From Conchocele bisecta (Eukaryota; Mollusca; Bivalvia; Lucinida; Thyasiridae): DNA of 64,000 nucleotides. The notes under the pieces were generated by a model. It saw only the letters and a list, made by a program, of their open reading frames with translations, did not search any database and had not been told where the DNA came from. The position numbers were made by a program, and so were the translations under genes. Shown here in pieces: positions 9,313-20,746 of the stretch (positions are counted from its first letter, which is position 1; each line of letters opens with the position of its first letter). The stretch covers positions 80,735,488 through 80,799,487 of the forward strand of contig CM055271.1 in the NCBI GenBank assembly GCA_029237695.1. The letters are read 5' to 3'.

Positions 9313-9692
9313 AAAGCATAAACTGGGCGATAACCTTGGAAGTAATTGGGTTGAAAGAACTCGTACTCATTTCCATCTTTCTTCGCACATTGACGAAGAA
9401 AGAGGCGAGGAGCGGGTCAAGTTATTGCGGTGGGATGAACCATTGGACAACAAGTACTCTTCAAGAAATTTATGTGACCAAGAGTCTTCCCCAAGGTGGA
9501 CCTGTTTTCACTCTTCTCCATAAATTCTCCGACTTCGAAATCGCCAAACCGCGACGTTGTTGACATTGTTGTCTACTGACAGTACTGTGTAGAGAGCGTG
9601 TGCAGACGACGTTTGGAAGCCATGCACAAAAAGTAGTTCAGGCAGTGTGTGATACGTCAGCCGTGTGAGACAAATATATTCCACCCGAGTGT
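9313..9692. other. no gene recognised
   Basis: Two overlapping frames of 75-90 codons at 9251-9563 have no recognisable domain and partly derive from the tandem repeat upstream. Likely non-coding. Confidence 0.35.
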
Positions 9693-9760
9693 CAGAATAT
9701 GTCGTCAGAAACGAGGCTTTGTCGACTTTCTGACGACATATTCTGGCATGAAGGTGGAAC
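9678..9760. repeat. short fold-back, 19-bp perfect core
   Basis: CAGAATATGTCGTCAGAAA at 9693-9711 is the exact reverse complement of 9727-9745, with a 15-bp loop. Weaker complementarity extends the arms by about 15 bp on each side (CCACCCGAG versus GAAGGTGG). Confidence 0.7.
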
Positions 9761-9865
9761 ATCCTTGTCCCACATTAGTGCATATATTGGATACTTTTCC
9801 TGGCCGCTATATAGACCATGTTTGCGAATCTTAAAATATTTATCTGACCCAGAATAAGATCATTC

Positions 9866-10281
9866 ATCTCTGATACAATGCAAACCCGGTGGGATCTGGT
9901 CACAGATAACAAACTTCATGCTGTGAAACCGACTTTGGGCGAATGAACTGGCAACAGACATGTACGCCGGGATGAAGATGTCGTTAGTCTGTTGGACTGT
10001 ATCGACTTTGCCGATATTCGACGCAAACACTTCAATGTTACTTCTGTTGCTGAGTGAAAGCAACTTGTATCGGCAGATCTGATTTTTATCATTGTCTACA
10101 TGTTTCTCATTCTATAATTTTATGATTCTATACATGTTGTTTATTAATATTTTTACCCTAATCATCTGATTGCCTACCACATCTAACATACTGTTTTACT
10201 ATTATTTGTATTCTTCATCTACATTGCTTGGCCCTAAATGATACACTTTTGAGTTGATAGGCCGTTAAGCACCATTCCATT
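9866..10281 (+). mobile_element. I-like LINE 3' end (copy C), internally deleted
   Basis: Starts with the sequence equivalent to 7060 (ATCTCTGATACAATGC), keeps AACTTCATGCTGTGAAACCG, then loses the knuckle region. It resumes at GTTGGACTGTATCGACTTTG and runs into the family 3' UTR, ending TTAAGCACCATTCCATTCC near 10281. The frame is broken. It is joined directly to copy D. Confidence 0.8.
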
Positions 10282-10282
10282 C

Positions 10283-10868
10283 CTTAGTATGTTACGCATT
10301 GGACATACTCGACTAACGCATTCGTTTATCCTCAAAGGTAAGTCGTGTCCATGGTGCGTTCCATACCACAGCGCATTTACTGTGAAGCAAATACTACTGA
10401 ATATTCGGCGCAATTCACTTACGGAGATATTCCAGGTGGAGAACATTGAAGGTTTGCCGAGCTTTATCCATCAGATCAGCTTGTATCGGAACATCTAATT
10501 TTTATCATTGTATACATGTTGCTCATTTATATTGTTCATCATATTATTGTTTTTACCCTAATCATCTGGTTGCCTATCACAGAGCTCCAGTTAAGGGGTT
10601 ACTTTCTTATTTCTCCATCAAACATGGCAGGTTGTAAGTGCTTTAGAATCGTCTCAATGAGACGATTCTAAAGCACTCCCAACTTGCCATTTTTGGAGAA
10701 GAAATGACAAAATTTCACCCCAAATTCATAAAATTACGCACCTTAAATGGAGCTCTGCAGTATCACATCTAACTTACTATTTTACTATTAGTTTTATTCT
10801 TCATCTACATTGCTTGACCCTAAATGATACTATTTTGTGTTGATCGACCGTTAAGCATCCATTCACTC
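10283..10868 (+). mobile_element. I-like LINE 3' end (copy D), carrying a MITE
   Basis: Begins CCTTAGTATGTTACGCATTG immediately after the end of copy C. It encodes RIGHTRLTHSFILK and the knuckle CVPYHSAFTVKQILL, then a shortened C-terminus (EIFQVENIEGLPSF) and the 3' UTR to about 10868. The UTR is interrupted at 10581-10760 by a fold-back insertion. The head-to-tail contact of C and D suggests insertion of one copy at the end of another, or a tandem duplication. Confidence 0.8.
10575..10766. mobile_element. fold-back MITE inside LINE copy D
   Basis: The insert is 10581-10760 with inverted ends (AGAGCTCCAGTTAAGG... and ...CCTTAAATGGAGCTCTG). It is flanked by TATCAC at 10575-10580 and 10761-10766, a likely 6-bp target duplication. 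The centre is a 20-bp perfect palindrome arm pair (10637-10656 and 10658-10677, AGTGCTTTAGAATCGTCTCA). The AGAGCTCCA end resembles the ends of the element at 36511-36863. Confidence 0.75.
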
Positions 10869-11439
10869 GCAGAATTAATGCGATTCTTTTGATGCGTCCA
10901 ACGTGTTCGCCATATCAACAAATGAGTTAAAACAAAGTTTTCACCCACGAATTGGACGCTAATTAATGCCAGTTCAGTGGATCGTTTACAAATTATTATC
11001 AAATTAATGTTCAATGTAATCACCATTCAGCCCACGTCAAAAAATGTTCGTCGCACATTGCTATCGTCATCAAACTTAAAATGACGGCATGACGTGATAA
11101 TCACGTCAACAACCATTGAAAAAAAAAACATCAAAAGTATTCATTATATTATGGTGTAATAGTAAGACACATTAGCCGTAATATTGCACTATTAGACTAT
11201 GTGTTGCTGCTAAATGTGACAAGCGCCTGTAGGGTGAAACAAGGAAATATCACCTTGTCTAGTCAGCACACGAAAGCAACAACTGATCCATCCATTTTTA
11301 AATCACTTTTTTCTTGAAGTTAAGACAGGTACAACACACATACACCCCACCTTTCGGATGGCTCAAAGGACGGGGATCGGGTAGCTGCTGCTGCCGCTGT
11401 CCCCGAGGGAGATCTTCAATCCAGACTCGCAGATAAATC
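10869..11439. other. no gene recognised
   Basis: AT-rich. A short poly-A run lies at 11119-11128 after ACCATTG. Short frames only. It may include the 5' side of LINE copy E, but I see no domain before about 11440. Confidence 0.3.
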
Positions 11440-11937
11440 TTCGATATTTTCTGCGGAATTGTGGCCAATTTTACTCGCCCTTGATTTTACGAAAATGTCT
11501 TGGAAAAAGCAATTCATTTTATTTTCCGCTGCACTATCTTCACTACAAGCTTTGTACAACATGAAACTTGAGCGTCCAGTCATCCGTCAAATCATTGAGC
11601 TACACCATATTGTAATTTTCCTCTGGCAAGGACATTATTTTTGGTTGGCTCCCCAGTCATACTGGTATCAAGGGCAATGGCAGGGCAGATAGTGCTGCCA
11701 AGGCCGCCCTGGAGCTACCGACTTATACTTTTCCGGTTTGCTATCATGATTTTAAACCATCCATCAACTCATTCATCTCTGACACAGTGCCGACCCGGTG
11801 GGATATGTTCACAGATAATAAACTTCATGCTGTGAAACCGACTCTGGGAGAATGGACTCCTGGCTACAGACGTGTACGCCGGAAATGAAGTTGTCCTTAG
11901 TCGATTACGCATTGGACATACACAACTAATAGTCAAT
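11440..11937 (+). mobile_element. I-like LINE RNase H region (copy E), truncated at both ends
   Basis: Reads IFSAELWPILLALDFTKMSW, SLQALYNMKLERPVIRQIIE, then after frameshifts PSHTGIKGN and RADSAAKAALELPTYTFPVC, and stops at about 11937 before the knuckle region. This is an RNase H domain of an I-like LINE. The Asp of the usual FSDSxSSL box is Ala here (FSAALSSL). The part downstream of 11640 aligns with 6920-7210 of copy B, so the two belong to the same family. Confidence 0.78.
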
Positions 11938-12233
11938 ATAGTCATACTGTCCCATTAAACAATAGTTAACAGAACTGTCACCATATATATCACACCAGTT
12001 TAGTGAAAGGATACCTGGCGGCCATTATGGCGCTTTTTAGGCTATATAAAGTTGATTTATTGAATATCATCCGAATTTTGGGTGAAAATAGGGCGGGTGT
12101 CTGTCTTATTTGTTTATGTTTTTATTAGAAGTTGTTGTAAATAGTGTTAACAAACAATAATTAACGATTTATCTTAACATCCATTCAAATAATAAAAAAA
12201 TAGGGCTAAACAAAAGACATAGAAGCAGACGAC
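11938..12233. other. no gene recognised
   Basis: AT-rich sequence between LINE copy E and the 5' part of LINE copy F. No open frame of note. Confidence 0.3.
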
Positions 12234-13858
12234 GGCAGGGCGACATGCCGGCAAGGGCAGGGCGACATGCCGGCAACTCCTCTACCATTCAGGGGTAAGT
12301 CCACTGCCAAGGAGTTGATCCCCGTTAAATCGCCCAAGAAATAGTCTCAGGACCCTGGATCGCAGAATGGGGCAGACGGCCCAATCATACTGCAGAACAA
12401 GTTTGAGTCGTTGGACTCCATGGAGGCCGAAGAGTCTCCTGACACTCCCAACTCCCAAACCTGTTGCACCCCGCAAGCCCATACATCCACCAACATAAAT
12501 ATGGATAGTATTATCCAATGGACTTGTCGAGGAATTATAGCAAACCGTGATGAATTAACAATAGTATTAACCCAACACAGCCCCATTGCTGTTTGTCTTC
12601 AGGAAACATTCCTGAAAGTTGACGATACATTTTCTTTTAAATCGCGTTCATTATACAGTAAGTGTTCAGATAACGATGAAAGCACATCTGGTGGGGTCTC
12701 CGTCTTCGATAATGTGAATCTCCAGGCTGTGGCCGTTAGTGTTACGATGCACAAGACTATTACATTATGTTCTATCTACATTCCACCATCTGCAGTTCTG
12801 TTAAAATAAGAACTACTGTCTGTTTCACGAAAGGTGCCCAAATTTTACGGCCATATAGACAATTCAAAAACAATATTATTTTCGATAATATTAAATTAAA
12901 GGAAAATTTAAGAATGAGCCTTCTTTTTATTTCGTGAAATTTGGTCAAATATTGATTTTATTGCGAAAACAAAATTTCCCCATGTTAAATCCCCATAGAC
13001 ATCTTCACGGAGTGAAGATGTCTATGGGGATTTAACATGGGGACATTGTTTTGAATTTCAGAAATACTGGACCGATTTTTAAAATTTAACTTGTTTTCTT
13101 AGTTACATCATATCCAAGCTATCTAGTCAGGTTTCGGAGTCAATTTCCAAAATATTTCGTTTTTTGACTTCTGCAGTTCTGTTAAAATAAGAACTAGATG
13201 ATCTGGTCTCTCCGCTCCATTCGCCTTTCATTCTCCTTGGCAATTTTAACGGACATAACATGCTTTGGGGTTGTAAAGACACAAACAAAAAGGGGGAACT
13301 TAGTAATAACAAATTATTTCCGATCACAATCTCAGCATGTTTAATGATAAATCTAGTACATATTTACATCCCGCACCTGGTCCATATTCCTGTCTGGATT
13401 TAACTCTGTGCCATCCTCATTATCCTTCTCTGTATTTGGACTTTACGTGGAAAGTTGGTGACTACCTATATGGGAGTGATCACTTTGATGTTTTCTTACA
13501 GTGCAATGGAGGTGCAAATTAAATAAAGCCGATTGGGATACATTTCGTGATATGTGCATGATTGCACTAGATTTTCACCGTTTTCGAGACGCGGAAGATC
13601 AACTCTAACACTATATTTCCCTTTTACGCTATATTTCAGAAAAGACAATACCAAAACCTCGGCAAAGCGCAAACGTGTCGATAAACCATGGTTTGACTTT
13701 GACGAAGAATGCAAAGAGGCAATGACTGCTCGTAAGTCTATACGTCAAATCAATACAGAAGCAACACCAGAACATTTGAATGCTCATATCATTTTTACAG
13801 CGAATATGATAAGAAAAGGCACACAACTCCGGCTTATAATGATCAGAAGCCTGATTTA
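12234..13858 (+). pseudogene. I-like LINE, 5' part (copy F): ORF1 end and endonuclease
   Basis: Begins with a 21-bp direct repeat (12234-12254, 12255-12275, GGGCGACATGCCGGCAA core). An ORF1-like tail follows (QNKFESLDSMEAEESPDTP). ORF2 starts near 12500 (MDSIIQWTCRGIIANRDEL, AVCLQETFLKVDD), the AP-endonuclease N-terminus. After an insertion (12816-13169) it resumes DDLVSPLHSPFILLGNFNGH, then in another frame YGSDHFDVFLQ, and then the post-endonuclease segment DKPWFDFDEECKEAMTARKS. GDFN is GNFN, so a catalytic Asp is lost; the SDH box is kept. The endonuclease nicks target DNA to start reverse transcription. The copy carries a stop at SAVLLK*EL and several frameshifts. Confidence 0.82.
12789..13196. 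mobile_element. fold-back element C1 in LINE copy F, with 27-bp flanking direct repeats
   Basis: Insert 12816-13169 (354 bp) lies between identical 27-bp sequences at 12789-12815 and 13170-13196 (TCTGCAGTTCTGTTAAAATA continuing AGAACTA). The centre is a near-perfect palindrome with 32-bp arms (12977-13008 and 13012-13043). Its sides (CTGTCTGTTTCACGAAAGG; TTTCGTGAAATTTGGTCAA) recur in the larger copy C2 at 43629-44113. It interrupts the endonuclease ORF. No coding capacity. Confidence 0.85.
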
Positions 13859-13929
13859 CAGTGATACCTCTCTAAGCTGGACACCCTGGGGACCTCCCAG
13901 GCTGTCCGGTTTAGAGAGGTTCCACTGTA
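13857..13929. mobile_element. 69-bp pogo-like inverted-repeat element P1
   Basis: 13859-13927 starts CAGTGATACCTCTCTAAGCT and ends GGTTTAGAGAGGTTCCACTG. The two halves are inverted copies with almost no spacer. It is flanked by TA on both sides. The CAGTG(A/G)AACCTCTCTAAACCGGAC terminus and TA target resemble Tc1/mariner-pogo type ends. It sits at the 3' limit of LINE copy F. Confidence 0.8.
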
Positions 13930-13933
13930 AATA

Positions 13934-13996
13934 CTTTCTCCCTCAAATATTGCTTAGCTAGATAAGTATACTTTTGCAATTTTGGTGAAATCGACA
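13934..13996 (+). repeat. partial end of MITE family L
   Basis: CTTTCTCCCTCAAATATTGC then TTAGCTAGATAAGTATACTT and TTTTGGTGAAATCGAC match the right terminus of the L elements (complete at 45192-45498). Only the terminal 60 bp is present. Confidence 0.65.
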
Positions 13997-14039
13997 ACAG
14001 TACTCGCCTCGTGAGAGAATATATTTTGTGGGATTTTGG

Positions 14040-14100
14040 GCCCCTGGGGGCCGTTTCGCTAATCTTCGTACGAATAATAAGTTCAAAATTGTGATAAGAA
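14040..14100 (+). repeat. partial end of MITE family R
   Basis: CCCCTGGGGGCCGTTTCGCT then AATCTTCGTACGAATAATAA is one end of the R family. The rest of this copy is lost. Confidence 0.55.
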
Positions 14101-14304
14101 AAGGCAGTGTATGACGAGATTGAGTAAAGAAGCTGTCGAGGAAGCTGTAGCAATTATTTTATCAAATGCCACCCAAAATATTGCAGTCGTGTCCTGCAAA
14201 CAGCGTATACCAGACCAAACTGCAGTTTGATAGTGGTATACGTTGGTTGCAAACTTGTCATACGCATGTCCATTGAGCAATATGCTTGCTGTATTGGTCA
14301 CCTG

Positions 14305-14562
14305 AGGTCCGTTTCGCTAAACTTTGTACGACTCAAATGTTCGTAAGAGCAAAATTATGATGGTCTAATTTCACAACAATGTTTTCTTGTAAACAATTAT
14401 TGGATTTACATTAGCCCTATTTGATTTACATTTATTGAGCATATGCTGCATATCCCAGCCTATGTTCAATAAATGTAAATCTATGAATTGAAATTTCCAG
14501 ACGATCCTAAATTTGCACTTGCGAACATTTTTATCGTACGAAGTTTAGTGAAACGGCCCAGC
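14305..14562. mobile_element. fold-back MITE R1
   Basis: Left arm GGTCCGTTTCGCTAAACTTT..., right arm ...GTACGAAGTTTAGTGAAACG plus GCCCA, with the internal palindrome TTTATTGAGCATATGCTG/CAGCCTATGTTCAATAAA. Same family as 45619-45862, 47730-47954 and 48733-48966. No coding capacity. Confidence 0.8.
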
Positions 14563-14641
14563 TAATTATTTATTTAGACAATGTAACAACAAACAGCGTA
14601 TTTCAATTCGGATCACACATGTATGTAGTCCAATATGGAAA

Positions 14642-14714
14642 TACAGTGAAATCTCTCTAAACCGGACACCCTGGGAGGTCCACAGGGTGTCCGGCTTAGA
14701 GAGGTTTCATTGTA
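14642..14714. mobile_element. 69-bp pogo-like inverted-repeat element P2
   Basis: 14644-14712, CAGTGAAATCTCTCTAAACC at one end and CTTAGAGAGGTTTCATTG at the other, centre CTGGGAGGTCCACAGGG. TA lies on both sides. Same length as P1 and P3. Confidence 0.85.
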
Positions 14715-14918
14715 AACCAGGCATATTACCATTCTGGGACATACTTATATTTTATGCAATCATGGGCATACATTATTATATGAGATTCGTTACCAAGAAA
14801 CCTCTCAAAATGAGAAATACACATACATGTATTCTCGATGTCCTGTTTGGAGATGTTCCACTGTACTATGTTTAGTGTAGATAATCAAAGTACTGACATA
14901 TGTTATCTCCACAAAACC

Positions 14919-15131
14919 TGTAGCCTATTTCACCAACTGAAATTATTGATGAATTTTGGCTGTGTTAATGAAATAAATTCAGTATAATAATTCTGCATAC
15001 TTTTATTCATCAAATATATCCAGTCGTTAGTTCTACATGAAATAACGTATTTCAGGAAAAATAAATGATTACTCCCTCAAAGTCTACTTTGCTAGAAAAG
15101 TATACTTTGCAATGTTGGTGAAATTGGCTAC
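14919..15131. mobile_element. MITE L1, mostly right arm
   Basis: A short left end (TGTAGCCTATTTCACCAACT) is joined to a nearly full right arm containing TAATTCTGCATACTTTTATT, CCAGTCGTTAGTTCTACATG and ATGATTACTCCCTCAAAGTC, ending GTTGGTGAAATTGGCTAC. Most of the left arm is deleted, as expected for a long palindrome resolved by deletion. Confidence 0.75.
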
Positions 15132-16249
15132 TGATCGGTGTGTGGGGTAAGTGAACTTTGTAAACACACTGCTGTAATTTACAGCGTCAGTACTGAAATA
15201 CAGAGAAAATCGTCTACCCCCTTTTATATCACTGGATATGGTTAGACTTGTTATGTTTTCTTTAAATGACATCGTAAATGTACTAATGCAATTTCTATAA
15301 TGACTAGGCTATTAATGTACTATATATCAAAAGGAACTATCTAAATTGTATCACTTGTTCAAATAAGTGAAGTGCGCCAATGGCATGATTTAATTATAAT
15401 AGAGAAGCTGTAACACCATGGTAGTTGCGGGAAGTAGCTCTGCAATACTAAAATACTACGGTACCTTCATAGCATACTAACATCATGGTAAAGCTATCAA
15501 TGATATAACACATATTTATCACATGTCACTATTGTATTGGTGGTACTCGCCGTTTAGGCGTAGCACGATCAATGGCTGCCCCCATTTGCGTGACATAATA
15601 TGCTATCTCAATGGAGATAACATATAAAAACAGTATTATTTGTTTCGGTATTTGTCAACAATATTAACGATGAGACATAAACATATGCTGTAAGGTCTCT
15701 TTTCGCTGCAGAGTTCTCTTCTAGCTACACACTACGGGTATATTAGCGAACGTCTGTAAGGTAGTCAATCATCATAACATCTTGTACATCTTATACGCAA
15801 TGTGTTCCGTTGCATCGCGAATCACCGGCCTCCCTCTTTCTCATAATGGCCTCTCCTGGAATCCATGTGTGGTAGAATCGTTTCTCGTAATTCCCGCCAT
15901 TTGCAATGTGTATGTTTTGCAACTACATTCACTATCTTATTTCTCACTTTCGCTAGTTCGACCTCCGGTATTTTTTATTGCATATTGTATACTGGCACAT
16001 TAACTTCATTTTGGCAGTAATCATTTATTCTAAATTTACTTATTTATGATGCAAAACATACTTTTCTGTCCTTTCAAATTTATTCTGAAACCGGAAGTTG
16101 AGCTGCATCCATTTTTTTACCTTTTCGGGTTTCATCTGCAATCTGTCTTCTGATTGGCTGCTTCTTGATCTTTCGACCAATCAGATCAGATCACTTGTCT
16201 GTCTGGTATGTTCGCTTGGGTGAGTTATTCTTTGAGCAATATCTCCCCC
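15132..16249. other. upstream of Gypsy-1; may contain part of its 5' LTR
   Basis: No coding region. A short palindrome (GCTATCTC..GAGATAAC) lies at about 15602-15623. Since the TATA box at 16250 and primer-binding site at 17093 belong to a retrotransposon, U3 of its LTR must start somewhere in this stretch. Without a 3' LTR to align to, the boundary cannot be set. Confidence 0.4.
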
Positions 16250-17092
16250 TATATAAACACTCCCAACATGCCAGTCAGACGGAAAGATTGTTGGTGCTCT
16301 CAGCGCTTCTAACCTTCCCTCTACTCTTGGTGTATCAAGCACCTCTACCAGTAGGTACTCTCCTCTTGGTGTATCAAACACCTCTACCAGTAGTACTCTC
16401 CTCTCTTGGTGTACCAAACACCTCTACCAGTAGGTACTCTCCTCTCTTGGTGTACCAAACACCCTCAGAACAGTATATCCCTATACCATTGCGAAGGCTA
16501 GGGGCTTAGACTCACTTTTCATGTCACTCATTGACACAACTATAAAACTCTTGTTTATTTTGTACTGTGCCATTCTTTACATGTGAATTTTTGTCAGCTA
16601 CACTGTCCACTAGCAAGAACTGCACAGGGATTACGTCACTGTCTGATTAGTGTATGCTTACATCACTGCCTATTGACGTTCCTGTTTGATTTGAAACATT
16701 AGTGTCTAATTTTGTGACTGTCTGTCTAAATCGTAACATTAGTGTCTACTTTTGTGACTGTCTAAATCGTAACATTAGTGTCTACTTTTGTGATTGTCTG
16801 TATCATTTGTAAACGTAACTGTCTGATCTTTGTATCATCCTGTTATTGTACAACCGTCTAATGCCCTATCTGTAACTTCTATATACAGTGCTATTTATCA
16901 TCCTTATATGTATATAAAGCTATATATATTTCACTTATTCCATCTCCTTTTGTCATTCCTAATACCCGTTGAGATAACGTTATTTAATATCCTCGGAACC
17001 TGGATATACGATCAAGGTCCGGAGTAGGTTCCCAAACAAAACAAAAAAAAATCACACAACGCGAAGTACACCAAAAATACCTACTACAGAAA
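16250..17092 (+). promoter_or_regulatory. putative promoter and transcribed part of the Gypsy-1 5' LTR
   Basis: CTATATAAAC at 16250 is a good TATA box. Downstream are a 40-bp tandem repeat (16326-16470, four copies of CTTGGTGTA(T/C)CAAACACCTC with CAGTAGGTACTCTCCTC) and three copies of AACATTAGTGTCTACTTTTG (16695-16800, 36-40 bp apart). A likely LTR end ...CTACTACA at 17088 precedes the primer-binding site. Assignment as LTR is by position and not by alignment to a 3' copy. Confidence 0.5.
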
Positions 17093-17111
17093 TGGTGCCG
17101 TGACCGCAGGA
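17093..17111 (+). other. primer-binding site of Gypsy-1
   Basis: TGGTGCCGTGACCGCAGGA lies 134 bp before the first ATG of gag. It has the TGG start expected of a site complementary to a tRNA 3' CCA end. The matching tRNA was not determined. Confidence 0.6.
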
Positions 17112-17225
17112 TTTTTCATAACGATTTCTGAAAATTATTAGGAAAACAGATTGTTGTGTATACGAAAACTGATATACAATAGACATATACAAGCCTGCAG
17201 GCTATATAGTCATTTGTGAACGAAC

Positions 17226-19680
17226 ATGGCCAATAGACTTGGACAAAGCAAATCGGTCAATTTTGCACACACACTATCTCCCATGACAACATACAGCGAT
17301 ACACACGCACTGTACATCAACCCTGTGTGCACATCCACTCCCGTTGATACGCAAACACGGACACACACAGGTACGTTCTTAAAGTACAGTGACAGTTTTG
17401 AGGCCACGCTACACCGCTATAATCAGCCACGACCTGATAGTGAATTGACACGATCCTATATGGAGCTGATGGGTAAACCGTCACCTGTAGGTGGGGTACA
17501 CACCACTGGGAATGGGCGGTAGCCACTAGTTCCAAAGCATGTCCACATTCCAAAAGGGACGCCTGAACCCGTGACCCTTTGTGTTCGATATTTAATGGCA
17601 GAAACATACCCTACACAACCTTTGCTGAGAGTTGCGAACCATTCCTCCACTCCAGATCTATCATATGGTAGTTTAAAACAGTTATCAATTTCGTCATATT
17701 TACCCATGCCAACAGAGATCTGGGCTCGAGCCACAGTACATTCCCGACACTCCCCATAAACAAACTTGCCAAAGTACAAGAGTAACGAAAATATCCAACC
17801 GCTCACCTGTGTCGCATCAGACATATAGTGTTAGCTCACCTGAGCAACCACAACCAGATAGCATTAGCTCACATGGACTTGAGCCACAATTCGTTTCCGA
17901 AACTCCCCATGAACTTTACCAACATACAAGAATAAAGAAAATACCCACCCGCTCACCTGGGCCGCATCAGACAGATAGTGTTAGCTCACCTGAGCTTGAA
18001 CCATCAGTCAGTTTACAATACACTGCCACAAACGGTCCACCAACTATACGCTCATCCGGACATATACAAGTCGGTAATTCACTCGAACAACCAGACGCAC
18101 CAATGTCTACTTACCGACAGAACATGGACATACATAGTGTTAGCTCACCTGAGCTGGAGCCAACACACATTCATTCACGCACTGACACATGCAGTCCACA
18201 TAATGTACCCATGTCTGGACATATTCACGTCGTTAGCTCCCATGAATTGGAGCCACGATCCAGTATGCAATGTACCTACACAGGAGTGCCCACTTCAGCC
18301 ACTCGTTCACCTCAGCAGAAGCAGATTCATTGCAAAAACACACAATCTCTGACATTATGAAGTTTACATGGGCTGCCTGCATCACAATGTACACACATGT
18401 ATGATGACAACCCCAAGCCAAGAGTATCATATGTTGTTACTTCATCACAGCTGCCATATATACCTACCACTACCAGTCACATATACACCCGCAGTGATGT
18501 CAACAAATCATTACCTACTGCTGTAACTGTGAATGCATATACACCCATTACACAGTCATCTCAACTGCAATATCCACATAGCAGCTTCAACATGGCCACC
18601 ACCAATAGTCACACTTATCCAAGGTCCACAGAGAGGCGACTACAGAGCGAAGAATGTTACCCACTTCCCATACCGAGGAATTGCACAATGGTTGCTCAAC
18701 CACAGATGCTCTCTCCACCGACTCTCCTGCCACATCATAGATACAGCACTCAAGCGCCATCTCAATCCATAGCTGTAAACCAGGACTACCATGTGTATCC
18801 AACACATGCACCGGTGATGCAATCTACCAGACAGTTACCACTACCCAATGGCTATCTTTATAATGCACCATATGGAACATTATCCGTGAGCGACGGGCCA
18901 TATGAGGAGATACTGCATGAACATTCGGCGGCACCAGGTCAATATGTTGGAGAGACCGGTACGGCGCTACCAATACAGCATCAACACTCAATGATATCAG
19001 CACTCCCACCTCCGGCTCCCACGGCACGATACTCTCCACATGTACCAATGCATCAATCCCACTCTCTGCCTCAACTAGACGATAAGGCAACCCGGCATGT
19101 TAATTTGACAATTGTGATGGATTGGGAAAAACTGAGTGGGCAGATTATATTGTTCATTTTGAGCAATGCGCAAATTGGAATAATTGGTCTGGTGGTCAAA
19201 GGGCCCAAGCATTAAATCAGTCTTATAGGCGAGGCACATAAATTGCTAGGTAGTTTGACCCAGGCTCAATTAAATGACTACGACGCATTAAAATCGATAT
19301 TGGGTCAAAGGTTTAATCCTCAGGAGCGGGAGATTGCATTCAGATGTGAATTCCGGACTAGAAAGCCAAACAACGGGGAATCAGTCTCTGATTGTGGCTA
19401 CAATCTCAGAAGGTTAGCAAAGAAATCCTACCCCAGCATGGCGTATCAGTAGCTAGAAACTTATGTCATTGATCAGTACACAAATGGTCTTGCTAATTAT
19501 GAACTACAGAAACATGTCCAGTTCAGCCATCCAAAGACTCTTGACCAGGCCATAGCACTGGCCACGGAATTTGAGGCACTCGAAGGTTCAGTGGATAGGG
19601 TCAAAAAGCCACAATCTCATGCAGCTGATGTACTTGCACCCATCACCTCTAAAGGCCCCACACCGCCTGCAAATATCACG
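17226..19680 (+). pseudogene. Gypsy-1 gag
   Basis: From ATG 17226 a Ser/Thr/Pro-rich, probably disordered N-terminal half extends to about 19080. It includes the repeated motif SSPELEP (17990-18250) and a Tyr/His/Pro-rich part (18397-19080). The capsid-like helical region follows: WADYIVHFEQCANWNNWSGG near 19140, LTQAQLNDYDALKSILGQRF, IAFRCEFRTRKPNNGESVSD, then YTNGLANYELQKHVQFSHPK. This pattern is the Retrotrans_gag fold of Ty3/Gypsy elements. Gag packages the element RNA. There are stops or frameshifts at 17520, about 17780, 18358, about 19130, 19213, 19450 and 19687, so it is non-functional. No zinc knuckle was seen. Confidence 0.78.
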
Positions 19681-20166
19681 TTACAATAGATAAGCAATAA
19701 GATGGATGAGAAACTGGATCAACTTCTGAAAGGCAAAAGTATTCCACGAGTGAACAATGACAACTCCTCTGGCAGAGATAGAGCCGGAAGCAGCTACTGG
19801 GAAAGAGCCGAACATAGACCTGACACAAGCATTGTGCAAACCACTGTACCCCAAATACTGAAATAACACCACATGCCACTACATTCAACACTCGATCGCG
19901 CTTGTTTTCTGAGTACTGTAGGGAACCAACCACAACGTCGACAAATGCTGGAAGTTGCCGATGAGAGAAAATCTCAGCAACAGGGAAACTAGCAGGGGCT
20001 GTCTTCGAGGTCGAGAATCCAGCCTGTGTCAACCAACCATCACGACCACCTCCTTCTAGCACATCTTCTGTACATACTCCTCGTATCACTATTACTCATG
20101 AAAATGAACCGACATCACAGAGTACCTACGAGGAAGTGACACTCGAGAATACCATATCGGAACTGA

Positions 20167-20730
20167 GTGAGCCAACAACTGACGCCCGTCAGACACCACA
20201 TGAATCGGTCACATACACTCCACACACTCAGACACATGTGTTCCCATCTAACAATCACGTCTGTCAAACAGGACCCTGTGTACATCGGTGCAGTATCACG
20301 CTCATGCTTGTTTGCAAAGGTCAGCATTCAACAGCATACACACAAATTTCTAGTAGACACTGGATCTCCCATTTCAATATTATCATATGAAGTATTTGAA
20401 AACCTTAACATTGACACAAAATCTCTGCAACTGTGCCAAATCCCACTCAAATCCGCAGATGGTAGTGATATTCCCACGAAAGGACAATTCCTCCTTAACA
20501 TGGAGTTGGATGGAAAGCTATTTGAGCAAAACTACGTTATCGCTAAAATTGAAGGTCTCGCTGGCATAATAGGAATGGATTTCCTGGAGGCACACGATGC
20601 CAAGCTGCACTTTAGTAAACAATCTCTTGGAACCCGTAAGGGCACTATTAAATTATGCAAAGAACAGTCCAATGCCTGTGCCCGCATTCAGATTTCCGAG
20701 ACTGTGAGTATTCCATCCAGCTCATAAATG
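20167..20730 (+). pseudogene. Gypsy-1 protease region
   Basis: One open frame with the retropepsin signature: KFLVDTGSPISILSYEVF (catalytic Asp in DTGS), then the flap region, and GLAGIIGMDFLEAHDAKL, the ILG-type C-terminal motif. It processes Gag-Pol as a dimer. It lies between gag and RT in the normal Gypsy order and is separated from RT by a stop at about 20727 and a frame change. Confidence 0.82.
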
Positions 20731-20746
20731 TGTATCGAAGGTGTAG

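Noticed and set aside
16165..16509. 114-codon frame with repeated LLVYQAPLPVG-type motif
   Set aside because: It comes from the 40-bp tandem repeat in the putative LTR, downstream of the TATA box, and the period does not keep a consistent peptide.
17226..19215. Ser/Pro-rich frames at 17.2-19.2 kb as a host mucin-like gene
   Set aside because: They follow a primer-binding site by 134 bp and precede a Gypsy capsid, protease and RT in the normal order, so they are gag.
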